Source of the DNA: Bartonella massiliensis
Lineage (GTDB): Bacteria; Pseudomonadota; Alphaproteobacteria; Rhizobiales; Rhizobiaceae
NCBI RefSeq assembly: GCF_902150025.1
Contig: NZ_CABFVS010000015.1
Coordinates: 47,362-111,361 of the forward strand
DNA: 64,000 bases
Direction: 5' to 3'
The notes beneath the pieces were generated by a model. That model was given only the letters and a program-made list of their open reading frames with translations. It searched no databases and was not told the origin of the DNA. Shown in pieces: positions 20,081 through 29,022 of this stretch; positions within the stretch are counted from its first letter, which is position 1; each line of letters opens with the position of its first letter. Both the position numbers and the translations under genes were made by a program.

Positions 20081-20914
20081 TTAAAATTTATAAGCAACAC
20101 CTACGCGGAAATCGTTTGTCTTATAGTCCATTTCAAATTTATCCTGCACAAACTTCTTCTTACCAAAATCTGAATAACGATATTCTGCACGGACAATAAT
20201 ATTATCAGTCATGGCAAAATCAACGCCCCCTCCAAGGGTATAACCAACCATGGTCTTTTTTTCATCACTCGCCAAACTAGCAAGATCAATTGCTTCTCTG
20301 CTCTCAGTATTATTAGCCGCTACTTCAAAAACATTCTGAAGCTGCGTATAAGCAATCCCCCCAGAAAGATAAGGCATCATACGCTCCATCGCAAAACCAA
20401 CTTTCACCCGCGTAGCACCAGACCATTTTTGTTTTAGAGTATGATGTATAGACTCAATTTGCGACGCTGTAGACTCATCTTCATCAGAATGGTTCCTTAA
20501 ACTTTTTTTGGAAGTTTCTGCTGTTTCTCCGACTTGTTTGTTTTTCGGTATACTGATATCTTTTGTGTACTTCTTATTAGACCACATAATATCCGTATCA
20601 AAACCGATAATAAAACCATTATCAATATCAATATTAGAACCTGCATAAACTCCCCCCATAAAACCAGAAAGTTTAGGTAAATTTTCTTTTGGAACTGCCT
20701 CCCATTTTCCAGCAGTCTCATCTGCTAAATAATTTACAGCTATTTTACTCCAAAAGTTACCAATCTGCCCTCCAACATAAAATCCTGTCCAAGAAAAGGT
20801 AGGAGCTGCAATAACAGGAACAGGCTGTTCAGCAACAACGATATCTGCTGCCTGTAATACAGAAATTGAAATTAAAGAAAAGATAGATGTTGAGATTAAA
20901 TACTTAGTAATCAT
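20081..20914 (-). CDS. Outer-membrane beta-barrel protein, Omp31/hemin-binding (Hbp) type
   Basis: The 277-residue protein has a signal peptide ending in LQAADIVV, then PAPTFSWTGFYVGGQIG-like sequence, the typical start of Omp25/Omp31 and Bartonella Hbp/Pap31 proteins. It ends with a RAEYRYSDFG strand and a terminal GVAYKF with final Phe, the beta-barrel assembly signal. Bartonella Hbp proteins bind haem and respond to iron/haem supply; whether this one binds haem is inferred from family only. A large hydrophilic insert of about residues 110-165 (KNKQVGETAETSKK, then an SDEDES stretch) should be a surface loop. The start was set at 20914 because GAGGAG lies 7 bases before it; an ATT/ATG 30 bases upstream lacks a site. 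Confidence 0.88.
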   Translation of the reverse strand: MITKYLISTSIFSLISISVLQAADIVVAEQPVPVIAAPTFSWTGFYVGGQIGNFWSKIAVNYLADETAGKWEAVPKENLPKLSGFMGGVYAGSNIDIDNGFIIGFDTDIMWSNKKYTKDISIPKNKQVGETAETSKKSLRNHSDEDESTASQIESIHHTLKQKWSGATRVKVGFAMERMMPYLSGGIAYTQLQNVFEVAANNTESREAIDLASLASDEKKTMVGYTLGGGVDFAMTDNIIVRAEYRYSDFGKKKFVQDKFEMDYKTNDFRVGVAYKF

Positions 20915-21698
20915 AATTGCTCCTCTAAAAGCTAATGTGATCATAAATAATAATAAATCGTTTCACACTTTTTACAAAAAATCTATAGCAAAAACGAAAC
21001 AATTATAAAAAAATAAAGTTTCTATTTAAATATTAAATTATTTTTTTAAATAATATTGTAAAAAATAAATATTATTTATATTATTAAAAATATTACTCTC
21101 TATTAAACTTTATATATTCATATTTATCCTTATTATTCAGCATTGTATAAATAATTATAATATCAATTTTTAACACAATGAGAGATATAATCTGTAAAAC
21201 TTTTTATCTTATTTATTTAAATATCTTGGTAAAACTAGTGTAATAAGAAATAAGATATAGCCATAAGCTTTATGAAGGTTTATCTAAATCTATGCGATAG
21301 AAACACTCTTGCCCATATTCTTGTGTTGAAGGCCTCTCAATTCATAAATGTATCTGGTATACTGGCTACTTCATAAATGAGCTATGCTTCTATCATACCT
21401 ATGAGCTAAGGCTCATGAAAGAGTACCATTCATTAAAAAGGCGCCACTGCATTGCTATTTCGTTTTTTGTATAAAGAATAATGCCTAGAATAAGCTCATT
21501 TAACAGACAAATTCTTTCATCATACTTGAAAAGCCAATAGAGAAAAGTTTTCACTCTCTAAAGCTCTCCAATGTATAATAAAACATCAAAATTAATATAT
21601 AAAAATGGAATAAGCAGTTTTTATCATTCTATAATATATGTTTATATTTTATCTAAAAATCACACTCAATGCTTTCATAGAATTATTATAAAATATAT
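20915..21698. other. AT-rich region upstream of the outer-membrane protein gene
   Basis: This 784-bp region holds the promoter and leader of the outer-membrane gene on its left side and the 3' flank of glnE on its right. The first 200 bases are almost pure A/T, as is often seen upstream of regulated porin genes. Bartonella hbp genes are known to be controlled by Irr through an upstream H-box, but I could not locate such a box with confidence. No gene is seen. Confidence 0.5.
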
Positions 21699-24644
21699 TT
21701 AATGTTTCATAATTTTTGTAAAAACTGAACATATTGACTGCCTAGTTTCCGCAATTAGTTTTTCAACACGAAGCAAATCAGGCTCTCCAACGCTGTTTAA
21801 TAAAAGATCACTTAAGCCAGGTGGCATATCATTGGGATCAAGAGAATCATTTAAGCAAAGCCGTATAATTTGACTTAAATTTGTATAGAGATCATAGGCA
21901 TAATGTAAATCAGCAATACATGACTGATGCAGAAAATTGTTCGGTAAGCGATCTAAAATATCCGCTGTCGTTGCTCCAATTCGAAACTCAATAACATGCG
22001 TAATAAGAGCAAATTGAGCAATAAACTCCAAATCCATAATGCCACCAGGCATTGTTTTAAAATCCCATTGATTTTTGGGCGGCTTTTCTTTTGCAATCAA
22101 AGAGCGCATGTTACATATTTCTTTTACAACTTCGTTTTTATTACGAGAAAGTGCAATAATTGCACACACTTCATTTTCCAGCTTTTGTAAAAAATCAGGA
22201 TCTCCTGTTATACCTCGCGCCCTTGTTAAAGCAAGATATTCCCATATCCAAGCTTGTTGGCGATAATATTTTTTGAAAAATGGAAAGGAAACAGCAACGG
22301 GGCCTTTATTGCCTAAGGGCCGTAATCTTAAATCAACAGCATAAAGAACACCTTGGCTTGTCAGTGTAGATAAAGCAGAAACGAGACGCTGTGCTAAACG
22401 CGTATAATATTGAGAGATGTAAAGAGGCTTTTCTCCATCAGATATTTCTGCATCATCATCGTGTTCATAAAGCAAAATGATATCAATATCCGAACCTGCT
22501 GTTAATTCATGACTTCCAAGCTTCCCCATTCCCAAAATGCCAACGCGTCCCCCTTTAATACGACCATGAAGACGAGAAAATTCTTCTTGAACGGCAGAAA
22601 ACGTTTTTGTGATCATAAGGTCAGCAAGTGCAGTAAAAGCAAATCCTGCTCTTTCTCCTGTAATTGTACCATTTAAAATTCGAATACCAATCAAAAAACG
22701 TTGTTCATCTGCAAAAATCCTTAAATGGTCGAGAATTTCTTCATAAGAAAGAACATCTTCAAGAAAATATTCAAGCCGTTTTTCTAAGTACGTTTTTGTT
22801 GGTAATTCTGACAGAATATTAGGATCTAACATTCCATCAAAGACATGAGACTTGCGTGTAATAATTTCCGCAAGACGTGGCGCAGCTCCCATAATTAAGA
22901 CAAGCATATCTAAAAGAGAGGGATTAGATTGCAAAAGACTAAAAAGCTGAATTCCTGAAGGCAATCCTTGTAAAAAACTATCAAAACGTAACATCGCCTC
23001 ATCAGCTCGTTTTGTTGCCCCAAAAGCTTTCAAAAGAGCTGGTGTTAATTCTGTTAACCGCTCACGTGCTTCAGCCGATTGCGTTGCTTTATAACGACCA
23101 CAATGGAGCGTGCGCATAATACGACAAATATCACTCGCTCTTTCAAAACCTAAACAGCTTAATGTTATTAATGTCTCCGGATCATCTTCTTCACCTGTAA
23201 AAACTAAATTACCAATTTCTAAACCAAGTTCTTGTTCATTCTCAAACAGTGCTGCATAGTGTTTTTCAACAGTCTGAAGTGTTTTTAATAAATCACGGAT
23301 AAAACTGCACTTGTCTGGATAGCCCATTAAATAGGCAACACTGGTGAATTGAGAAATATCATTTGGAAGAAGATGTGTTTGTTCATCCGTAAGCATCTGA
23401 ATACGATGTTCCACATTTCTTAGAAAAGCATAACTTTTTATCAGACTGTCTTTCGTTTTCTCACTGATCCAACCCAGCGTATGAAGTTCTGTTAACATTG
23501 AAACTGTTTGGCGTCCACGTAATTGAGGAAAACGTCCACCCACAATGAGCTGTTGTGTCTGAACAAAAAACTCAATTTCACGAATACCACCACGACCTAA
23601 CTTTATATTATGGCCATAAGCTGCAATTTGCCCGTAACTTTTATGGGCATGAATTTGACGTTTAATCGAATGAATATCAGCAATCGCAGCATAATCTAAA
23701 TATTTCCGCCACACGTAGGGAAAAAGTTCTTTAAGAAAGTTAAAACCTGCCCTCTTATCGCCAGCAACGGGACGTGCTTTAATCATAGCAGCTCGTTCCC
23801 AATTTTGTCCACGCCCTTCGTAATAACGCAAGGCAGTCCTTACAGGTAAGGCCAAAGGTGTCGACCCTGGATCTGGGCGAAGACGAAAATCAAGACGAAA
23901 AACATATCCTTCTGCAGTGCGCTCTTGAATGATACGGATTAATCGACGGACCATTTTAGAAAATAGGTCGACACTTTCAGAAAGATTACCAATATGAGGG
24001 GACGTTTCATCAATGAGAACAATAAGATCAATATCAGAAGAATAATTAAGTTCCCCTGCTCCTAATTTTCCCATCCCTAAAATAATTAAACCACAATCTT
24101 TTTCTGGATTCTCAAGGCTCAGCAAATTGATCTTACCATGGTTATGTGCTTCTCTTAAGAGAAAACGCAATGCTACACCTAATGCTGCTTCGCCCAAGCG
24201 TGTCAACCAAGCACATGAAACTTCGTAAGTAAAAATACCACTCAAATCAGCTAACGCAATGAGAACATGCGCTTCTCGTTTTTTTTGCCTTAAAGCAGCC
24301 ATCAATGAAGTTTCATTGATCAATTCATTCTTATCAATAACCGTAATATCATCGATAATTTTACTCAGTCTTGTTTCTATATCAACATGCAATAAAGGAC
24401 TAAGATATGATGGATTACTAATTAAAACCTCACGCAAAAAAGGAGATAAGGTCATCACTGCACGGATAAAATCAATCTGCGTTCCATTCTCTGAAATGGT
24501 GGAAACAAGCGATTCTAAACCTTCTTTTCTCGCTTGTTCTTCCATGTCTTTTAACCATTGCGAACCACTTTCATTGAGAGGACATAAAGGGAGAAGCTGT
24601 GTTTTTAAAAAAGCTTGTTTTGTCTGATCTCCCTTGAAAAGCAT
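21699..24644 (-). CDS. glnE: Bifunctional glutamine synthetase adenylyltransferase/deadenylyltransferase
   Basis: GlnE adds and removes AMP on glutamine synthetase in answer to nitrogen status through PII. The 981-residue protein has the two expected nucleotidyltransferase halves: GMGKLGAGELNYSSDIDL near residue 195 (deadenylylase half) and GMGKLGSHELTAGSDIDI near residue 705 (adenylylase half). Each keeps the G-S-x-D-x-D metal site. The length is full for the rhizobial family. The start has GGAAGG upstream. The gene lies 77 bases after the histidine kinase gene at the end of the ccm-htrA-two-component cluster, as in other rhizobia. Confidence 0.96.
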   Translation of the reverse strand: MLFKGDQTKQAFLKTQLLPLCPLNESGSQWLKDMEEQARKEGLESLVSTISENGTQIDFIRAVMTLSPFLREVLISNPSYLSPLLHVDIETRLSKIIDDITVIDKNELINETSLMAALRQKKREAHVLIALADLSGIFTYEVSCAWLTRLGEAALGVALRFLLREAHNHGKINLLSLENPEKDCGLIILGMGKLGAGELNYSSDIDLIVLIDETSPHIGNLSESVDLFSKMVRRLIRIIQERTAEGYVFRLDFRLRPDPGSTPLALPVRTALRYYEGRGQNWERAAMIKARPVAGDKRAGFNFLKELFPYVWRKYLDYAAIADIHSIKRQIHAHKSYGQIAAYGHNIKLGRGGIREIEFFVQTQQLIVGGRFPQLRGRQTVSMLTELHTLGWISEKTKDSLIKSYAFLRNVEHRIQMLTDEQTHLLPNDISQFTSVAYLMGYPDKCSFIRDLLKTLQTVEKHYAALFENEQELGLEIGNLVFTGEEDDPETLITLSCLGFERASDICRIMRTLHCGRYKATQSAEARERLTELTPALLKAFGATKRADEAMLRFDSFLQGLPSGIQLFSLLQSNPSLLDMLVLIMGAAPRLAEIITRKSHVFDGMLDPNILSELPTKTYLEKRLEYFLEDVLSYEEILDHLRIFADEQRFLIGIRILNGTITGERAGFAFTALADLMITKTFSAVQEEFSRLHGRIKGGRVGILGMGKLGSHELTAGSDIDIILLYEHDDDAEISDGEKPLYISQYYTRLAQRLVSALSTLTSQGVLYAVDLRLRPLGNKGPVAVSFPFFKKYYRQQAWIWEYLALTRARGITGDPDFLQKLENEVCAIIALSRNKNEVVKEICNMRSLIAKEKPPKNQWDFKTMPGGIMDLEFIAQFALITHVIEFRIGATTADILDRLPNNFLHQSCIADLHYAYDLYTNLSQIIRLCLNDSLDPNDMPPGLSDLLLNSVGEPDLLRVEKLIAETRQSICSVFTKIMKH

Positions 24645-24720
24645 TTTGCCTTCCTTTCTATTGCATTATACTTTTAAAATCATTGTTCCGTATGAAAAGA
24701 AAAAGTAAATATAACTATCT

Positions 24721-26103
24721 TTAAGGAAATAACAAAACAGCTCTAAGCCCTGGATTTGCATTTTCAAGTAATAATTCACCCCCGTGTAGCTTCATAACTG
24801 CTTTTGCTATACTTAAACCAATCCCAAAACCAGGTTGTGTACGGCTTTCTTCAAGACGGAAAAATCGTTCTGTTACTTTTTCACGTTTATCTTCTGCTAT
24901 TCCAGGTCCATTATCGCTTACAACCACTAATAAATGTTCATCACGATATTCCATTGATAAGCAAACCTTCGCTTTTCTCCCACCTTTAGAAGCATATTTA
25001 ATCGCATTATCGATAAGATTAAAAATTGTTTGCGCAACAAGCTCACGATTCAATTTAAGCTCTTTATCAAAGATATCTCCCAACTGAAGTAAAACACCTG
25101 ACTCTTCAGCAAAAGGTTCATAAAGCTCAACAGCATCTTCAAGAATCAATTTCATATTCATTATCTCAAGATGTTCAACTGCACTGCTCGCTTCGATGCG
25201 TGAAATCATTAAAATCGCATTAAACGTACGAATAAGTTGATCTGATTCAGCAATAACACTCTCAAGGATCTGACGATATTCAAGCTTTGTCTTGTTTCCT
25301 GAAAGCGCCTCTTCAGCACGATTTCTAAGGCGCGTTAACGGTGTTTTTAAATCATGCGCAATATTATCTGATACTTGACGCAAACCAATATTTAACTCTT
25401 CAATGCGATCTAACATAACATTCAGATTTGTTGACAATCGATCAAACTCATCGCCTACCCCAGAAACCGGTAAACGCCCACTGAAATCACCATCCATCAA
25501 GCGCCGTGATGCTGCTGTGACCTGATCAATCCTTTGCAAAGCTCTCCTGCCAACAAAAAACCATATAAGTAAAGCACCTCCAACCATTGCCGCAAGTGCA
25601 ATGATCACAGCCTTACGAATAACCGCTGCAAAACGTTCTGGTTCATCCAAATCGCGTCCTATAAGAATCTTCATAGCATTAGGCAAATCAACAATAACTG
25701 CCAAAGCGCGATGTTCACTTGTTTTGCCATGTTCTCCAAAACGGGAATACAAAAAAGAGGTAGAAATAAAACCATTCTGATTTAAAAGACCTAATTCAAT
25801 ACGTGCTACATTACCTGCTAAAATACGTCCCATAGGATCCGTAACAAGATAAAGAAATGCCCCTGGTTGTCTTGAACGATAGTCAATCGTGCGCATTAAT
25901 AAAGAAAGCCCCCCATAATTATAAGCATTTTCAATATATTTTAATTCTTCATGTAAAGCCTGTTCAGTTTGCTTTGTTAACAACGAAGCAGAAAATGCCG
26001 TCATATAAATAGAAAGGCCTGTTGCCACCAATCCAAACAATAAAATGTAAAGTGCTGAAAGCCTTAGCGCTGTCGTGCGCATTATATTAATCAAACGATT
26101 CAT
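24721..26103 (-). CDS. Sensor histidine kinase (partner of the response regulator upstream)
   Basis: This 460-residue kinase has membrane helices near residues 12-35 and 165-187 flanking a periplasmic sensor of about 130 residues. A HAMP linker follows, then the H-box HDLKTPLTRLR with the phospho-accepting His near residue 250, the N-box LIDNAIKYA, and the G-boxes DNGPGIAEDKRE and GFGIGLSIAKAV. All catalytic parts are present. The ATG overlaps the regulator stop by 4 bases. The cluster place (htrA-regulator-kinase-glnE) is conserved in rhizobia. The signal is unknown; proximity to htrA hints at envelope stress. Confidence 0.92.
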   Translation of the reverse strand: MNRLINIMRTTALRLSALYILLFGLVATGLSIYMTAFSASLLTKQTEQALHEELKYIENAYNYGGLSLLMRTIDYRSRQPGAFLYLVTDPMGRILAGNVARIELGLLNQNGFISTSFLYSRFGEHGKTSEHRALAVIVDLPNAMKILIGRDLDEPERFAAVIRKAVIIALAAMVGGALLIWFFVGRRALQRIDQVTAASRRLMDGDFSGRLPVSGVGDEFDRLSTNLNVMLDRIEELNIGLRQVSDNIAHDLKTPLTRLRNRAEEALSGNKTKLEYRQILESVIAESDQLIRTFNAILMISRIEASSAVEHLEIMNMKLILEDAVELYEPFAEESGVLLQLGDIFDKELKLNRELVAQTIFNLIDNAIKYASKGGRKAKVCLSMEYRDEHLLVVVSDNGPGIAEDKREKVTERFFRLEESRTQPGFGIGLSIAKAVMKLHGGELLLENANPGLRAVLLFP

Positions 26104-26786
26104 GCTTTATTATCTGGTGCTTTCAGCATATATCCAGCGCCACGCACCGTATGGAGAAGGGGAACATCAAAATCTTTTTCAATTTTGGCTCTCAAACGAG
26201 AAATATGGACATCAATGACGTTTGTTTGTGGATCAAAATGATAATCCCAAACATTTTCCAAAAGCATCGTACGTGTAACAACCTGCCCCGCATAACGCAT
26301 TAAATATTCAAGTAAACGAAACTCTCGTGGTTGCAATAGAATGTTTTTATTCCCCCGTTTTACTGTATGAGCCAACCGATCAAGCTCAAGATTGCTTACA
26401 CAATAAACAGTTTCCGCTTCTTTAGGATTCTTCCGCCGTTGTAATACTTCAACACGCGCAAGAAGTTCGGAAAAAGCATACGGCTTTGTCAAATAGTCAT
26501 CTGCTCCTGCGCGCAACCCCGTTACACGATCATTAACTTGCCCTAAAGCTGAAAGAATGAGAACGGGTGTTTCATTGCCTTTAGCACGCAATTCAGCAAT
26601 AATAGAAAGCCCATCACGATGTAAAAGCATTCGGTCAATAACCATAACATCATAATTTTCTGTTTCAGCTAAAGCATATCCAGTATCACCATCATAAGCA
26701 ACATCAACGGAATGTCCTACCTCCAAAAAAGCTTTTTCGAGATAACGTCCTGTCTCACAATCATCTTCGATAACGAGTATTTTCAT
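26100..26786 (-). CDS. OmpR-family response regulator
   Basis: The receiver domain (residues 1-115) shows acidic DD near residue 8, the phosphorylated Asp in VMVIDRML near residue 51, and the Lys of TKPYAF near 101. The winged-helix DNA-binding domain follows (LTPREF-like LLQPREFRLLEYLM, then TNVIDVHISRLRAKIEKD). The ATG at 26786 was chosen because GGAG lies 9 bases before it and the protein then begins MKILVIEDD, the family form; a start 15 bases upstream has no site. It is cotranscribed with the kinase. Confidence 0.94.
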   Translation of the reverse strand: MKILVIEDDCETGRYLEKAFLEVGHSVDVAYDGDTGYALAETENYDVMVIDRMLLHRDGLSIIAELRAKGNETPVLILSALGQVNDRVTGLRAGADDYLTKPYAFSELLARVEVLQRRKNPKEAETVYCVSNLELDRLAHTVKRGNKNILLQPREFRLLEYLMRYAGQVVTRTMLLENVWDYHFDPQTNVIDVHISRLRAKIEKDFDVPLLHTVRGAGYMLKAPDNKA

Positions 26787-26868
26787 AAAACGCATCTCCA
26801 TTATTTTTATAAAATTGTATTGTAGGACAGAAATCTACAAAATCTCTGTCCCACTCATGAATACAATA

Positions 26869-28380
26869 CTATTTTTTAAAAATTGGAAGAGCAACAAAAC
26901 GATTTTGATCATTTGTTCGCACTTGTAAAAGTATCGCTTTTCGCTCTAGCTTTTGGGCATTCTTGATGACATCAGTAATATCAGAGACTTTTTTAACCGG
27001 TTTATTATTCGCTGTCACAATAACATCACCAGGACGTATCCCTTTATCAGCAGCATCAGAATCGGCATCGACATCCGTTACGACGACCCCTACCCCATCA
27101 TCAGCAGGAACAACAATCAAACCATAATCTTCCAATGTTTCATCTAAATCACCATGTCCATTTAAAGATTTTGCCCCCTCTTTTTTACTTTCATCTTCAG
27201 ACATTGAAGCAAGTTTGACCTTTACACTCTCTTCTTTACCTGATCTCCAAATCCCTATAGCGACTGTTTCTCCTGGCTTAGTATTTGCAATACGTCTAGC
27301 GAGCTCACGTGCATCAGCAATCTTTTCATTATTCACCGAAATAATGACATCACCCACCTTAATACCAGCCTTTTCTGCTGGTCCTTTTAACGGATCAGTA
27401 ACCAAAGCACCTTTAGCTTCTTTCAAACCTATTGAATCGGAAATTTCTTTTGTTACCGGCTGAATCTGAACGCCTAGCCAACCACGCTGAACTGAACCTT
27501 TTTCGATAAGCTGTTGTACAACCTGCTTTACAGTCGCTGCTGGAATAGCAAAAGCGATCCCCACATTTCCTCCAGAAGGAGAAACAATTGCTGTATTAAC
27601 CCCTACAACCTTTCCATTAAGATCAAATGTTGGACCACCAGAGTTGCCTCTATTAACAGCAGCATCAATCTGAATAAAATCATCGTAAACACCCGTACCA
27701 ATATCACGTCCACGTGCCGAAACAATCCCTGCTGTCACAGTGCCACCAAGACCAAATGGATTGCCAATAGCAACAACCCAATCTCCAACACGAAGCTTTG
27801 AATCATCACCAAAATCAACATAGGAAAATTTTCTTTTATCATTTACTTTTAGGACCGCAAGATCGGTTTTAAGATCTTTTCCAATGAGTTTTGCATTCAA
27901 TTCTGTACCATCATCCAGAACAACAGTATAATTTGTCCCGCTAGAAATCACATGATCATTGGTCACAATGTAACCATCAGATGAAATAAAAAAGCCCGAT
28001 CCAAAAGCAACAGGACGAAGTCTTTGTGAATGATGGGGAAATTTATTTTTAGGCTTATCAAAATCATAAAACTCTTTAAAAAGCCTTTTCAAAGGATGTT
28101 GATCTGGTAATTGATCAATCCCCGGACCACTAAAAAAGTTGCTAATGAACCAATCTTCTTTCTTTTTATTGCTCTTTACTTGCACTGCAACAACCGCTGG
28201 TTTCACTTGCGCAACGATATCTGCAAATCCCTGTTGTTGCACTAACGAAGAAAATACAGAACTTGCATGAGCCTTCGTCGTCCATAAGCTTGATGTGCAT
28301 CCACTAAAAAACAGTGTACTCTCCAATACTGCGGAAAAACTTACTGCGACAAATGTTTTAAAGAAAGTTTTTTTTAACAT
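26869..28380 (-). CDS. htrA: Periplasmic serine protease HtrA/DegP (Do family)
   Basis: HtrA degrades or refolds misfolded envelope proteins. The 503-residue precursor has a hydrophobic N-terminus with a possible lipobox-like SGC and an AHA cleavage site near residue 39. The trypsin-like triad is His143 (TNDHVIS), Asp173 (TDLAVLKV) and Ser247 (GNSGGP). Two PDZ domains follow, at about residues 290-375 and 410-490. Bartonella HtrA is a known immunodominant antigen of this size. It is transcribed after ccmH with a 185-bp gap and before the two-component genes. Confidence 0.95.
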   Translation of the reverse strand: MLKKTFFKTFVAVSFSAVLESTLFFSGCTSSLWTTKAHASSVFSSLVQQQGFADIVAQVKPAVVAVQVKSNKKKEDWFISNFFSGPGIDQLPDQHPLKRLFKEFYDFDKPKNKFPHHSQRLRPVAFGSGFFISSDGYIVTNDHVISSGTNYTVVLDDGTELNAKLIGKDLKTDLAVLKVNDKRKFSYVDFGDDSKLRVGDWVVAIGNPFGLGGTVTAGIVSARGRDIGTGVYDDFIQIDAAVNRGNSGGPTFDLNGKVVGVNTAIVSPSGGNVGIAFAIPAATVKQVVQQLIEKGSVQRGWLGVQIQPVTKEISDSIGLKEAKGALVTDPLKGPAEKAGIKVGDVIISVNNEKIADARELARRIANTKPGETVAIGIWRSGKEESVKVKLASMSEDESKKEGAKSLNGHGDLDETLEDYGLIVVPADDGVGVVVTDVDADSDAADKGIRPGDVIVTANNKPVKKVSDITDVIKNAQKLERKAILLQVRTNDQNRFVALPIFKK

Positions 28381-28565
28381 TTACTCTATGCTCCTATTCA
28401 ATCACACTTTCTACCCCAATCTGGTCACTTATAAAATACCAGACCTTACCGTTTTCTGTCTAAATTATTAAAGTTTTGTAAGGTTTCAGTATCCTCCAAT
28501 ATCATTATAATAAGATTGAATGTTCAGCGATCACGCTAAAATTTTTCCTTTATGGCATATCTTTT

Positions 28566-29021
28566 TTAATGCAATAGCGTTTTTGACTGTTTTTTCTCCG
28601 TTGCATTTACAATCACCATTTTCCCACGTTTATACTGTTTTAACTGAAAAAATATGACACTTGCACCAATGATGATAATAATTAAAGGCGAAAACCATAA
28701 TAACCAAGTTGTTTTATTAAAGGGTGGTTTTAAGAGAATGAATTCACCATATCGTGCAACAAGAAAGTCAATTACTTGCTGATTGCTATAGCCCATTATT
28801 AGTTTTTCCCGAATTAAAAGCCTTAAATCACGCGCTAGAGAAGTATCTGAATCATCAATTGATTGATTTTGACAAACCGGACAACGTAAACGCGATGAAA
28901 TATCACGCGCGCGCTTTTCAAGGACTGTATCCTTTAAAATCTCATCTGGTTCCACTGCTATCGCTAATCGAAAAGAAAACGTTATGATTAAAAAAAATAA
29001 CAACCAAAGATTTTTTTTCAT
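28566..29021 (-). CDS. ccmH: Cytochrome c maturation protein CcmH (CycL)
   Basis: CcmH keeps apocytochrome c cysteines reduced for haem ligation by the CcmFHI complex. After a signal peptide the protein shows the RCPVCQNQSIDDSD motif with the redox CxxC near residue 46 of the periplasmic domain, then one C-terminal membrane helix (LWFSPLIIIIIGASVIFF). The start at 29021 follows the ccmF stop by one base and has a strong GGAGGAG 9 bases upstream; an in-frame ATG 18 bases earlier overlaps the Shine-Dalgarno and is less likely. Length about 151 residues, as usual for the short form. Confidence 0.95.
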   Translation of the reverse strand: MKKNLWLLFFLIITFSFRLAIAVEPDEILKDTVLEKRARDISSRLRCPVCQNQSIDDSDTSLARDLRLLIREKLIMGYSNQQVIDFLVARYGEFILLKPPFNKTTWLLWFSPLIIIIIGASVIFFQLKQYKRGKMVIVNATEKKQSKTLLH

Positions 29022-29022
29022 C

